Source: Ligilactobacillus ubinensis
Lineage (GTDB): Bacteria; Bacillota; Bacilli; Lactobacillales; Lactobacillaceae
Assembly: GCF_024160875.1 (NCBI RefSeq)
Contig: NZ_JAIULA010000010.1
Location: forward strand, 26,560 to 90,559
Direction of reading: 5' to 3'
Length of the DNA stretch: 64,000 bases
Shown here: one piece after another, positions 1-7,027 of the stretch
Position numbering within the stretch: position 1 is the stretch's first letter
How the letters are laid out: each line of letters opens with the position of its first letter
Translations under genes and position numbers: made by a program
Notes under the pieces: generated by a model
What the model was told of the DNA's origin: nothing
Seen by the model: the letters and a program-made list of their open reading frames with translations, nothing else
Database searches by the model: none

Positions 1-130
1 TTTCCTAAATTATACACCAAAAATAGCAACCATCACTGATTGCTTAGAAAAATAATTATTATGGATACATGTAATTGCGTGCACACTCTCATGCATACAC
101 GCTAATGCGCGATATATTTATCTTGTAAAC

Positions 131-361
131 AAAAATAGCCCACCGAAGTGAGCTAGTGTTATTCATTCCATCAACATGGAATATCTTCAAAGAAAATGAA
201 ATTGAAAGAAATATTTTGTTTGGCTATCTGCCAATGCAAGCATGTGGTACTGCCCCACACGATATTTCTAACCCAGCCACCCGATCAAGACTAACTGGAA
301 CCGCTTAGTATACTTGCGTGTATCCCTACTGCTATAGGGATATATCCTAGATCATGCTAGG
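131..361 (-). ncRNA. Candidate structured phage RNA ending in a terminator
   Basis: No convincing gene lies here, but the block is packed with hairpins. Read leftward they are: 361-346 (CCTAG/CTAGG), 341-322 (ATCCCTA/TAGGGAT), 259-243 (TGTGG/CCACA), 234-220 (TTGGC/GCCAA) and 182-165 (ATTCCAT/ATGGAAT). Last is a terminator at 154-131 with stem AGCTCAC/GTGGGCT, a TTCG loop and a T run. The block follows arpU and would sit just before the terminase genes, where phages often keep cos/pac sites or abundant RNAs. The T run fixes the leftward direction. I could not match it to a named RNA family. It could instead be packaging-site DNA, and bases 1-130 show nothing I can name. Confidence 0.5.
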
Positions 362-443
362 CCACTTATCTTAAAAAGGAGGTTTTACTATGAAAATCAA
401 TACCTATCCGTCACCATCGGACAATATCATTTTCTCACATTCC

Positions 444-516
444 TCAATCAATAGTCTGTCAATATTCAATCAACTTTCTGTCACTTTTCAATCAAAAATC
501 AATCAAATCTCTGTCA
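444..516 (-). repeat. Helically phased 18-bp direct repeats beside arpU
   Basis: On the leftward strand the unit reads TGACAGA-NNN-TTGATTGA. Full copies lie at 516-499, 483-466 and 461-444. An extra half-site TTGATTGA lies at 495-488. The half-sites start 22, 22 and 11 bp apart, so all lie on one DNA face. The array overlaps the last codons of arpU and lies upstream of whatever is transcribed leftward. This fits an operator for the late activator ArpU or a recognition site for the small terminase; which one is inference. Confidence 0.65.
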
Positions 517-1019
517 TTTCCAAAAACGAGTAACTTTCCACCTCGATATGCTTCTGCAAACATCACTAATACTTTTTTTAATTCCCGATAAAACGTTGCC
601 TCTGACCAGTTGTATTTTATGTAAATCTTATAATCAACTAATCTACGTTTGCTTAAATATTTATCGTAAATCAACGCTCTTTCGTCTGCATTTAGTGAAT
701 TGTAAGCTTTAAGAATATCATCAACAACATTCCTAGCTTCTTCTTGAAGTATCAAATTATCGTCAATACGGTTATGATTAACATTGCTATGCGTAATTGG
801 TTCAATGCTATATGTTGCAGTCACTTTTGGTTCATATCCAGCGCAAGCTATTCTTAAACAGCTTCTGTATCGCAATAGCAAATCATCTGCTTTTTGTCTA
901 GTTTTTTCTGTATCAACTTCCCTAAATAAACTTAGATTCACACCATACAGCCCCTTTGTGTTAATATTATATTGTGATGTATCTACTAGGGATAGTAGGT
1001 GCTTTTTTGTTGCTTCCAC
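492..1019 (-). CDS. ArpU-family late-gene transcription regulator
   Basis: This 175-residue protein resembles the ArpU family of phage late-operon regulators, in its length, its position at the end of the early operon and its C-terminal sigma-like helix-turn-helix. The stretch YDKYLSKRRLVDYKIYIKY followed by WSEATFYRELKKVL looks like a sigma-region-4-type DNA-binding unit, at about residues 118-150. Translation starts at a GTG at 1019, preceded by AGGTG. The upstream neighbour is a 49-residue protein and the downstream neighbour is the phased repeat array, a plausible binding target. The family is believed to switch on packaging and structural genes, which here would lie left of the window. 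Confidence 0.75.
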   Translation of the reverse strand: MEATKKHLLSLVDTSQYNINTKGLYGVNLSLFREVDTEKTRQKADDLLLRYRSCLRIACAGYEPKVTATYSIEPITHSNVNHNRIDDNLILQEEARNVVDDILKAYNSLNADERALIYDKYLSKRRLVDYKIYIKYNWSEATFYRELKKVLVMFAEAYRGGKLLVFGNDRDLIDF

Positions 1020-1046
1020 GTAATCACCTCACTTTCTACTCGTCTC

Positions 1047-1196
1047 CTAATCGTTAACCCATGGATAGCTATTAAAACTTGCTCCAGTGCCTGTGTATGG
1101 ATAATGCCATAAATTGTTAAATTCAGATTCCGTTTCAACCTCAACAATTTCATGTGCTCCTGTTTCAACGTTGCGTACTTCGATATTTTTGTGCAT
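1047..1196 (-). CDS. Small phage protein, 49 aa
   Basis: An ATG at 1196 preceded by AGGAGATGAGTAG opens a 49-codon reading frame, starting MHKNIEVRNVETGAHEIVEV and ending in SYPWVND. A longer frame covering the same bases lacks a ribosome site and has unnatural composition, so this short frame is chosen. The protein is acidic, with aromatic residues near the end (LWHYPYTG). It lies 27 bp upstream of arpU and just after a zinc-ribbon remnant. I do not recognise a function. Confidence 0.6.
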   Translation of the reverse strand: MHKNIEVRNVETGAHEIVEVETESEFNNLWHYPYTGTGASFNSYPWVND

Positions 1197-1309
1197 CTAC
1201 TCATCTCCTAACTTTCTGCCACATTTAGAGCAATAATTAATTTGACTGCCACAATTTTTGCAATATAAACAACTGCTCCGACTTAAACCATCATATAATT
1301 TTTCTCCAC
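1197..1309 (-). pseudogene. Frameshifted small zinc-ribbon protein
   Basis: The frame ending at 1197 encodes two CxxC pairs (YCKNCG and YCSKCG, then RKLGDE), a typical short zinc ribbon, but has no start codon. A GTG at 1309 begins MEK in another frame. Adding one A to the A5 run at 1299-1303 would join them into one 37-residue protein. The 113-bp length is one short of a multiple of three. This could be a true one-base deletion, a sequencing error, or slippage on the A run. Its stop codon abuts the start of the 49-residue gene. Confidence 0.45.
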
Positions 1310-1389
1310 TTTCTAATTATCTCCCACGAAAGTCACTATCAATGAATAACTAAAATATTAGTGTTATACTTCACTTAAGAAAGGGGAAT

Positions 1390-1878
1390 ATGAAAATGAA
1401 CAATAGTATAAGATTTAATTGGATTTACTTATTTATATTCATTATCGTTATTGAAGTTATTGGTAGTTTATCGGCGCTATTTGCTGGAGATATTAAAAGC
1501 ATTTACAATGGCCTAAATCTTCCTGTCTTATCACCGCCAGACTATTTATTTGGAATTGTGTGGCCCATACTCTATGCTCTTATAGGAATAGCAGGATATT
1601 TAATTTATTACACTCCATCTATCCAACATGATAAAGTTATTAATTACATACTCTTTGGATCCCAATTAGTTATTAACTTTATTTGGAGTATTATCTTTTT
1701 CAAATATGAAGCGTATTGGCTTAGCTTTGCTGTAATAATTGTCCTTGATTTAATTGTTTTACTCTGTATCATTAATTTTTTCAAATCAAGCCAATTAGCA
1801 AGTATCTTGTTCGTTCCTTATTTTGTATGGATTGTATTTGCATCATATCTAACAATTGGTGTAGCTATGTTAAATTAA
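1390..1878 (+). CDS. TspO/MBR-family membrane protein
   Basis: A 162-residue hydrophobic protein with about five membrane helices. The motif LSPPDYLFGIVWPILYALIG around residues 47-66 is typical of the TspO/MBR (tryptophan-rich sensory protein) family, which binds porphyrins and other hydrophobic ligands. A second ATG at 1396 is better spaced from AAGGGG (9 bp rather than 3) and may be the true start. The gene faces against the surrounding leftward operon and has its own terminator, so it looks like cargo (a moron) expressed in the lysogen. TspO is not part of the usual phage programme. Confidence 0.85.
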   Translation: MKMNNSIRFNWIYLFIFIIVIEVIGSLSALFAGDIKSIYNGLNLPVLSPPDYLFGIVWPILYALIGIAGYLIYYTPSIQHDKVINYILFGSQLVINFIWSIIFFKYEAYWLSFAVIIVLDLIVLLCIINFFKSSQLASILFVPYFVWIVFASYLTIGVAMLN

Positions 1879-1884
1879 CAGCTT

Positions 1885-1909
1885 AGTCGTCTGATGGACG
1901 GCTTTTTTT
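1885..1909 (+). terminator. Terminator of the tspO-like gene
   Basis: A hairpin AGTCGTC/GACGGCT followed by a run of T lies just after the TspO stop codon. Confidence 0.8.
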
Positions 1910-1917
1910 CTAATCTC

Positions 1918-2232
1918 CTATTTCAATTCATTTACGATAACTGTTGTATTATCACCAAAATAGATATTATGTTTCATGTTTTGCTGGTCTATATATTGCA
2001 ATGAACGGCTACTATGTGATATATCAAATTTTCCTTTAAAATGCATTATCGCTTTTCCATCTGCGTTGTAAACTGTTATTTCTCGTTCAATTCCATTGCT
2101 GGTTTCTGACTGAACATTTTTTACAGTTCTAACTCCAGATGCTGTGTCGGTAAAATACCAGTATGAACAACCTCCAATACCAAATATAATAATTACAGCT
2201 ACTATGACTAAAGTTATTATTCCTTTTTTCAT
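1918..2232 (-). CDS. Small membrane-anchored or lipid-modified secreted protein
   Basis: This 104-residue protein starts MKKGIITLVIVAVIIIFGIG, a strong membrane or signal segment, followed by GGC that could serve as a lipobox (IGGC). The remaining 80 residues are polar and probably extracellular, with no family I recognise. Its ATG overlaps the previous stop codon by one base (TAATG), so it is translationally coupled to the small genes upstream. It is the last gene of that cluster before the opposing tspO gene. Similar small lipoproteins occur in Gram-positive phages, sometimes linked to superinfection exclusion; that role is only a possibility. Confidence 0.65.
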   Translation of the reverse strand: MKKGIITLVIVAVIIIFGIGGCSYWYFTDTASGVRTVKNVQSETSNGIEREITVYNADGKAIMHFKGKFDISHSSRSLQYIDQQNMKHNIYFGDNTTVIVNELK

Positions 2233-2426
2233 TATTCAACCTCCATATATTTCAAATAATTTTCTAAAAATCTAACTTGCTGCCAAACATATGCCTCTTT
2301 AGCTTCTTCATCGTTATTTCCAAGTTGATTACTCTGCATTCTTGTAAAAACATCTTTCAGAACCACCGAAGGAAAGTTATGTTCTTCAACAAGTCTGCTT
2401 AATGCCATATTTGCGGTTTCACTCAT
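2232..2426 (-). CDS. Small phage protein, 64 aa
   Basis: The 64-residue acidic, probably helical protein begins MSETANMALSRLVEEHNFPS and ends LENYLKYMEVE. The start is preceded by CTGGAGGAC. The stop overlaps the next start (TAATG), and its own start overlaps the end of the 46-residue gene upstream by 8 bp. Such tight packing is normal for phage early operons and supports it being real. I recognise no domain. Confidence 0.65.
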   Translation of the reverse strand: MSETANMALSRLVEEHNFPSVVLKDVFTRMQSNQLGNNDEEAKEAYVWQQVRFLENYLKYMEVE

Positions 2427-2559
2427 TATTTGTCCTCCAGTTCACCGTATATTGCCTTTTTTGCTTAACTTTTGGCTTAGCCTTAACTTGCTTATTCAAT
2501 CTAGCAAGCATTCTGTACTCATACTCACTACTAACTAGTCCAAAATCAGTACGCTTCAT
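2419..2559 (-). CDS. Small basic phage protein, 46 aa
   Basis: An ATG at 2559 opens a 46-codon frame starting MKRTDFGLVSSEYEYRMLAR. A very basic stretch follows, with six Lys and one Arg among about fifteen residues, then YTVNWRTNNE. It overlaps the upstream gene by 14 bp and the downstream one by 8 bp, filling what would otherwise be a gap in the operon. The charge suggests nucleic-acid binding, which is inference. Confidence 0.6.
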   Translation of the reverse strand: MKRTDFGLVSSEYEYRMLARLNKQVKAKPKVKQKRQYTVNWRTNNE

Positions 2560-2770
2560 ATGCTTCGTTCCTATGCTTTAACTCTTCTAGTGCACTATTC
2601 CAGCCACTATCGTATGCTCTGCTTATTTCTTTCTCTAAAACGCCCAAAACATGCTCTCTGTGGCTTTTTAATCCTATTATGGATAAATTATCTAACCCAG
2701 CTTTATATGCGCTCTTTTCAAGTTCTATGAGCGCCTGTGCTATGCTTGTTGGTACATCATAATCTGTCAT
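2546..2770 (-). CDS. Small phage protein, 74 aa
   Basis: A 74-residue, probably helical protein starting MTDYDVPTSIAQALIELEKS. Its ATG overlaps the stop region of the upstream gene by 4 bp, consistent with coupled translation. It lies in a chain of small overlapping genes downstream of the helicase loader. No domain is recognised. Confidence 0.65.
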   Translation of the reverse strand: MTDYDVPTSIAQALIELEKSAYKAGLDNLSIIGLKSHREHVLGVLEKEISRAYDSGWNSALEELKHRNEAYEAY

Positions 2771-2976
2771 ATTGGAAACTCCTGTTCTTTAGCCCAAACT
2801 TCATCTGCCTTGTCGTCCAGTTCCTCATATAGCGTATTTAAAGCTCTCACAACTTTAGCTGCTTGTTTACCCAGTCCTGCACGTTTGTATCCACTGCTAA
2901 AGTTTTCAAATTCAGATTGAATTTCATCAATTTTCTTAGTTAAATGTTCTAACTCGTAGCTTGTCATTTGTTCCAT
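2767..2976 (-). CDS. Small phage protein, 69 aa, likely helical
   Basis: This 69-residue protein starts MEQMTSYELEHLTKKIDEIQ and shows heptad-like spacing that suggests a short coiled coil. The start is preceded by AAAGGAGG with good spacing, which decides it. It overlaps the 48-residue gene upstream by 41 bp in another frame, so one of the two may be less important. No family recognised. Confidence 0.65.
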   Translation of the reverse strand: MEQMTSYELEHLTKKIDEIQSEFENFSSGYKRAGLGKQAAKVVRALNTLYEELDDKADEVWAKEQEFPI

Positions 2977-3082
2977 TTTTCTTTGCCTCCTTTAGCTCTG
3001 CTAACATCTCTAACACATCCCTCGAACCCTCGTATTTGCCTGTTGGTTCAAATACATATACGCCTTTGTATTTTTCTTGCAT
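2936..3082 (-). CDS. Small phage protein, 48 aa
   Basis: A 48-codon frame begins at 3082 with an ATG overlapping the stop of the helicase-loader gene (TAATG). The product starts MQEKYKGVYVFEPTGKYEGS and continues with a helical, charged segment. Translational coupling to the loader supports it. Its tail overlaps the next gene by 41 bp. No known domain. Confidence 0.55.
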   Translation of the reverse strand: MQEKYKGVYVFEPTGKYEGSRDVLEMLAELKEAKKNGTNDKLRVRTFN

Positions 3083-3888
3083 TACAGAAACCCTCGCTTG
3101 TCTACTGCATTTTTAAACGCTATAATTCGTTCATCTTGCGTTCTTTTATTTATTCCTAAAAACATTCTGCTGATTAGCTTTGCATTGTACATGCTGTTGA
3201 GCTCCGTACTCTGCATATTAGTAGTGATTATCGTTCGTTTTCGTCTGTCAAAAATGCTAAATAATCGTCCTTGCAAATCGTCATTAGCTTCTTTGAGCTG
3301 TGATTTCATTGAAGTTTCAGTTCCTAAATCATCAATTACGACTAAATCAGCATTTACTATTTTTTGAACATTAGCTTTAGGCTTTTCTCCACCATTCCAA
3401 CTGTCCTTGATAGCCCCATACCACTCGTCAATGTTGATAAACAGGCATTCCTGCTCTGAATTTTCTATTACATATCTTAAAATCGAAGCTGCTAGATGAC
3501 TTTTCCCAACGCCAGGGTTGCCACTCAAAATGATATTAAATTCCTGTTTTCTATCTAAAAGCTGATTAGCAAGTTTCAAAGCTTTAGTTTTGTTAAATTC
3601 TTCCTCACTGTTAGGTTTAGTTCGGTAGCTGTCAAAAGTTGCTTTGCCCAGTGCTGGATCGCCCCATATGCTGTTATCTTCCAAAGAATACTTACGCTTT
3701 TTAAAAAGATAATCTTTAGCTAGAACTTCATCTTTTCTTCTGACATTTTCTTTAACACACTGGTAGCAAATTGCTTTACCATTTTTCCCAACGTATTTAG
3801 GGCTGTCGTGTTTCTCACAATATTCATCTGACCGCTTAGGCACAAACATTCCTAAAGTTGCTACAAAATCATCAGAACGACACTCCAT
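3082..3888 (-). CDS. DnaC/DnaI-type helicase loader ATPase
   Basis: A 268-residue AAA+ ATPase that would load the host replicative helicase at the phage origin. The Walker A motif GNPGVGKS is at about 123-130 and the Walker B motif VVIDDLG at about 183-188. An N-terminal Cys/His cluster (C24, H27, C41, C44) resembles the zinc-binding region of DnaI-like loaders. The gene follows the DnaD-like initiator with a 17-bp overlap, the usual initiator-loader pair of Gram-positive phages. IstB-like transposition helpers share the fold, but the context favours replication. Confidence 0.85.
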   Translation of the reverse strand: MECRSDDFVATLGMFVPKRSDEYCEKHDSPKYVGKNGKAICYQCVKENVRRKDEVLAKDYLFKKRKYSLEDNSIWGDPALGKATFDSYRTKPNSEEEFNKTKALKLANQLLDRKQEFNIILSGNPGVGKSHLAASILRYVIENSEQECLFINIDEWYGAIKDSWNGGEKPKANVQKIVNADLVVIDDLGTETSMKSQLKEANDDLQGRLFSIFDRRKRTIITTNMQSTELNSMYNAKLISRMFLGINKRTQDERIIAFKNAVDKRGFL

Positions 3889-4591
3889 TTATCTCACTTC
3901 CTCGGTTAGGCAAACTGCTGTTAGGTTGTTGCCTTTTATTTTTAAATCTGTTTTCAAGCGCTTTTGCTTCTACTAAGGTTTTAACTCCATTGGTTTCATA
4001 AGACGTCAATATCTTCTCTAAATATCCCCACGAAGCATGTGCTGCCGTCTCGCACATTTTAGTTATTGCAAAATCGACTACATCATCACCTAATTCATTT
4101 ACATAATTCAAAAACGGTTCAGCTGTAATTCCATTTAATCTGATTCCTGCTTTTTGAAGAGTTTCAAATGCATTAATTTTTGCTCCGTTATTGTTGTTGT
4201 TATTATTTATATTTATATTATTAATACTTGTATTATTCTCCTTGATCTTTTCGTCAATAGGGTATTGATTATTTTGCGCATAGGGTATTGATTTTTTCGT
4301 CAATAGGGGTGTTGCAGACGGGTATATTTTTCGTTGCTTAACCTGTTGATTTTCCTTGATTAGTTCCACGTGCACGTATCCGTACTTTTGTAAATTGCTT
4401 ATCCACCTAGAAATTGTTGACTTGTCTACTTCGTAAAGCTTCGCAAAATATGAATTACTTGCTGTGCAATATCCGTATTTGTTCGATAAAGCTGTTATTT
4501 CACTGAAAAGTAGTTTTTCATTTGGCTTTAGATTTTTGTCATATCTCACGCTTGCAGTTAAAATTGAAAAATAGCTTGGTTGTTCACTCAT
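3872..4591 (-). CDS. DnaD-like phage replication initiator
   Basis: A 239-residue protein with an N-terminal winged helix (about residues 15-80, including KLYEVDKSTISRWISNLQK). An Asn-rich linker (about 115-135) follows. The C-terminal part (about 140-205) resembles the DnaB_2/DnaD domain, with WGYLEKILTSYETNGVKTL near its end. Such proteins bind the phage origin and recruit the helicase loader encoded next. Repeats resembling an origin and an AT-only stretch lie inside the gene over the linker. It overlaps both neighbours. The exact subfamily was not tested. Confidence 0.8.
   Translation of the reverse strand: MSEQPSYFSILTASVRYDKNLKPNEKLLFSEITALSNKYGYCTASNSYFAKLYEVDKSTISRWISNLQKYGYVHVELIKENQQVKQRKIYPSATPLLTKKSIPYAQNNQYPIDEKIKENNTSINNININNNNNNNGAKINAFETLQKAGIRLNGITAEPFLNYVNELGDDVVDFAITKMCETAAHASWGYLEKILTSYETNGVKTLVEAKALENRFKNKRQQPNSSLPNRGSEINGVSF
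4190..4314 (-). other. Probable phage replication origin inside the initiator gene
   Basis: Three related units lie at 4251-4270 (TCGTCAATAGGGTATTGATT), 4280-4293 (ATAGGGTATTGATT) and 4297-4314 (TCGTCAATAGGGGTGTTG). The first contains the perfect inverted repeat TCAATA-GGG-TATTGA. Next to them, about 4190-4237, is a run of almost only A and T that could be the unwinding element. Origins inside the initiator gene, over the linker-coding part, are common in phages and theta plasmids. The role is inferred from this layout. Confidence 0.5.
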
Positions 4592-5279
4592 AGTTCCCTT
4601 TCACTCCAATCTCTTTAAGCGTCTGCTCATCTAATTTAATTCCAGTTGTCGGTATCTTATATAACTCACCGAACTTCTCATTCCCATATTGTTCAATCTG
4701 CCCGTGATGTTCTCGGCAAAGAGGCAATACATGCCTTTTAGTATGGTCAACTTTGTTTCGATTAAGCCCTGTTCCTAGAACATCTACGTGTTGTATATCT
4801 GCATGTTTTCCACATATACAACACATTCGATATTTACAGCAGCGATATAGATACCAATTCTCTTCTTTGGGTAGTAATTCATAGCCATATTTGAAAGGTA
4901 CAAGCCACTTGAACATGAAATCTATAACTATATCCAAAAGCTTGTTTGCGTCGCTCACGGTTGATTCTGTGGCGTCTGATAGGCTAATCACATCCCCTAA
5001 AGTTTCAATCGTGTATTTAGTCCTGAATAGTTCATCTAGAAACTCGACACTATGACCGCTCCAAGCGTATATATCACCTAAAAGTGCATAATATAATGCT
5101 CTTTGTTTTTTAGTAGCTTGCCTTGGATCGGGGAATATGACCTCGACTTCAACCTTGCTTAAATCGCCTTGATACATCGTTAGAAGCCGTTCAACGTTGA
5201 TTTGGTCTAGTAGTCCCACTTCCAATTTATCTTTCGTATATGACGTTGCTACGCCTTGATTAGTTAAACTCACATTCAA
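4584..5279 (-). CDS. Putative HNH nuclease of the replication module
   Basis: This 231-residue protein matches the layout of the phage 'putative HNHc nuclease' family. The C-terminal zinc/HNH part shows CCICG (C153, C156), DIQHVD with H164, then LPLCREHHGQIEQYG with C188, H191 and H192. The N-terminal part contains DPRQATKKQRALYYALLGDI, typical of proteins linked to single-strand annealing modules. The gene lies between the PD-(D/E)XK nuclease and the replication initiator, overlapping both by a few bases. It may process recombination intermediates. Confidence 0.75.
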   Translation of the reverse strand: MNVSLTNQGVATSYTKDKLEVGLLDQINVERLLTMYQGDLSKVEVEVIFPDPRQATKKQRALYYALLGDIYAWSGHSVEFLDELFRTKYTIETLGDVISLSDATESTVSDANKLLDIVIDFMFKWLVPFKYGYELLPKEENWYLYRCCKYRMCCICGKHADIQHVDVLGTGLNRNKVDHTKRHVLPLCREHHGQIEQYGNEKFGELYKIPTTGIKLDEQTLKEIGVKGNYE

Positions 5280-6106
5280 TCCACCTCAATTTCAGACGCG
5301 TTCACAAAATCAGTAATTTTATTAGTTAACCTGCAATAGTCACATTTCCCACACCTACTAGGCTCTTCTTTGCCTTCAATAATCGCCCTGTATTTATCTT
5401 GAAATGCTTCAATAGTCGTCATAGCGCTTTCCAATTCCAGTTGGTCTTGTTCGCTATTAAAGCTAATAGCCATGATGTCGCTAGGTGTTTGCTTGGAAAC
5501 CGCAAAGATAAAAGGCTGGCATTCAACTCCAAATGTTTGCTTGATAAGTTCTCTGTACATAGCCATTTGCAAGTAATATCCGTACGCTTTCACAAATGAC
5601 ACTTTTCGACGCTCATCAGGATTCCAATATCCTTTATGGAAATCTTGATTAGTCTTAATATCACAGAAATAGTTTTCTTCTGAAATTAAGCTATCAATCT
5701 TCCCTCGCCATTTAACGCCACCTATTTTGCCAGTTACGATTACTTCTTTTTCACCGGGCAAATATAGTTTTTGAAAAGCTATATCCGATTCAAGACGTTC
5801 AGTCATTTGCTGTGCTATTTTGTACGGAGTTTTTAATTTGCCTTTCGAAGCTCCACGGCTAGAAATCATCTCATCTTGATGTGCTTCAATGAATTTTTCG
5901 TGTGCTTCTTCACTTTCAAAATATGAATGAACATAATTTCCAGCTAATAGAGCCGTAACATTATCATCAGGCTTCCAAGCACCTGTTAATTTGGCATATG
6001 CAGCAGCTTCACATTTCTGAAAATCTTTAAAAAGTGATACTGACATATAATCTTTATTAGCGTTAGCTGTGTAGTAGTTATCTTGATTCAACTGTATTGT
6101 TGGCAT
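5276..6106 (-). CDS. PD-(D/E)XK exonuclease partner of the annealase
   Basis: A 276-residue nuclease of the RecE-like PDDEXK type. The core is visible as VTGKIGGVKWRGKIDSLI followed by CDIKTN, giving the Asp and D-x-K catalytic residues at about 140-170. A cysteine-rich end, CGKCDYCR, probably binds zinc or an iron-sulfur cluster. It overlaps the upstream bet gene by 29 bp. Together they would form the phage recombination pair: the nuclease resects ends and Bet anneals single strands. It could also be described by its DUF3799-type domain name. Confidence 0.8.
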   Translation of the reverse strand: MPTIQLNQDNYYTANANKDYMSVSLFKDFQKCEAAAYAKLTGAWKPDDNVTALLAGNYVHSYFESEEAHEKFIEAHQDEMISSRGASKGKLKTPYKIAQQMTERLESDIAFQKLYLPGEKEVIVTGKIGGVKWRGKIDSLISEENYFCDIKTNQDFHKGYWNPDERRKVSFVKAYGYYLQMAMYRELIKQTFGVECQPFIFAVSKQTPSDIMAISFNSEQDQLELESAMTTIEAFQDKYRAIIEGKEEPSRCGKCDYCRLTNKITDFVNASEIEVD

Positions 6107-6884
6107 TTTCTAGTACCTCCTTTTCAGCTTGTTCACGTTCCATTGCTTCCTTAAAAATATCTACATCTCCAGTTTCTTCATCTCGCGGATCATATTTTAT
6201 TTGTTCAACTTCTACTTCTTTTTTAGGCTCTTGAATTGCATTTTTAAGTAAGTTATTTGCCATGTTGACCTGTGGCGTTACATCTTTAGCAGACGTTTCA
6301 TTAGGGTTGCGGTCATCCTCCGTATACAGACCACCTAAAGCTTCAGGAAACGCTTCACGTAATGCGTTCACCATTGCAGTTTTACGAATCATGGTTGCCG
6401 GCATGGTTTTCCATGTTGACTGTGATTTATTGAATTCATCAACTGAAATTTCAACTCTATGTGGCTCTTTTCTATCTTTGCGATATACTTCTGCCCAAGC
6501 GCCTACTAAATCGTCATCTTTAAGCTTGAACGCTCCATTGCTATATACAATTTCATCTTTTCTCAAAACAATAATTCCTGCTTTAATTCCGTCATATTGT
6601 GGATTTGATTCAGCTCGCTTCATGAAAGCTTCTTTTGACGTGATAAGTTGTGCTGGTTGTGTCCCAAATTTGATGATGTAGGCTTCATTTAAAAAAGGAT
6701 TCAAATGTTGATATTTGCAAAGCGTAATAAACATCATTACTTCTTGGTCTGTAATTTTTCCCTCACCGCGCACTAATGTTTGACGTACTGTTTGTGGCGT
6801 TAATTTCACTTGTTCATTGTTTGCCATGTATTCGACTTTAAAAACTGAACTTTCTTTTTTAGCTACTTGATTTTCCATTTTCAT
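6078..6884 (-). CDS. bet: Phage recombination protein Bet (RecT-type annealase)
   Basis: A 268-residue single-strand annealing protein. The core about residues 20-190 shows features of the Bet/RecT family: NPFLNEAYIIKFG, ITSKEAFMKRAESNPQYDG, WKTMPATMIRKTAMVNALRE and AFPEALGGLYTEDD. The C-terminal tail is acidic and probably disordered. It would anneal resected ends made by the nuclease encoded just downstream. The ATG at 6884 has CGGAGGAATG upstream. Length and motif order agree with the family, so I am confident. Confidence 0.9.
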   Translation of the reverse strand: MKMENQVAKKESSVFKVEYMANNEQVKLTPQTVRQTLVRGEGKITDQEVMMFITLCKYQHLNPFLNEAYIIKFGTQPAQLITSKEAFMKRAESNPQYDGIKAGIIVLRKDEIVYSNGAFKLKDDDLVGAWAEVYRKDRKEPHRVEISVDEFNKSQSTWKTMPATMIRKTAMVNALREAFPEALGGLYTEDDRNPNETSAKDVTPQVNMANNLLKNAIQEPKKEVEVEQIKYDPRDEETGDVDIFKEAMEREQAEKEVLENANNTVESR

Positions 6885-6916
6885 TCCTCCGTGTTAAAAT
6901 ACATATATAGAATTTT

Positions 6917-7027
6917 TTACTCAACATTTTTCTTAGAGTCGGCTGCAACCGACTCTTTTTTGTGCTCAAAAAACGTACATATGCTTGCTATTGCTATGCA
7001 AGCTAGTATTATCAATAGACTTTTCAT
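6917..7027 (-). CDS. Tiny membrane peptide, 36 aa
   Basis: An ATG at 7027, overlapping the previous stop (ATGA), opens a 36-codon frame: MKSLLIILACIAIASICTFF, then a charged tail. It is a single membrane helix or a small lipoprotein-like peptide. GAGGAGGAAGA just upstream gives an excellent ribosome site. An inverted repeat at 6935-6961 lies in its 3' part. Function unknown. Confidence 0.5.
   Translation of the reverse strand: MKSLLIILACIAIASICTFFEHKKESVAADSKKNVE
6935..6961 (+). terminator. Terminator-like hairpin pointing against the operon
   Basis: AGAGTCGG/CCGACTCT closes over a six-base loop and is followed by six T on the rightward strand, while the leftward side has no T run. It sits inside the coding part of the 36-residue gene. 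It could stop antisense transcripts entering from the left. Confidence 0.5.

Noticed and set aside
390..533. A 47-codon rightward frame with a perfect AAAAAGGAGGTTTTACT before its ATG
   Set aside because: It overlaps the phased repeat array and the end of arpU, and its product (Ser/Asn/Ile-rich) is mainly the translation of those repeats. Conservation would be needed.
986..1204. A 72-codon leftward frame overlapping arpU's start
   Set aside because: The 49-codon frame in the same bases has a good ribosome site and natural composition; the longer one has neither.
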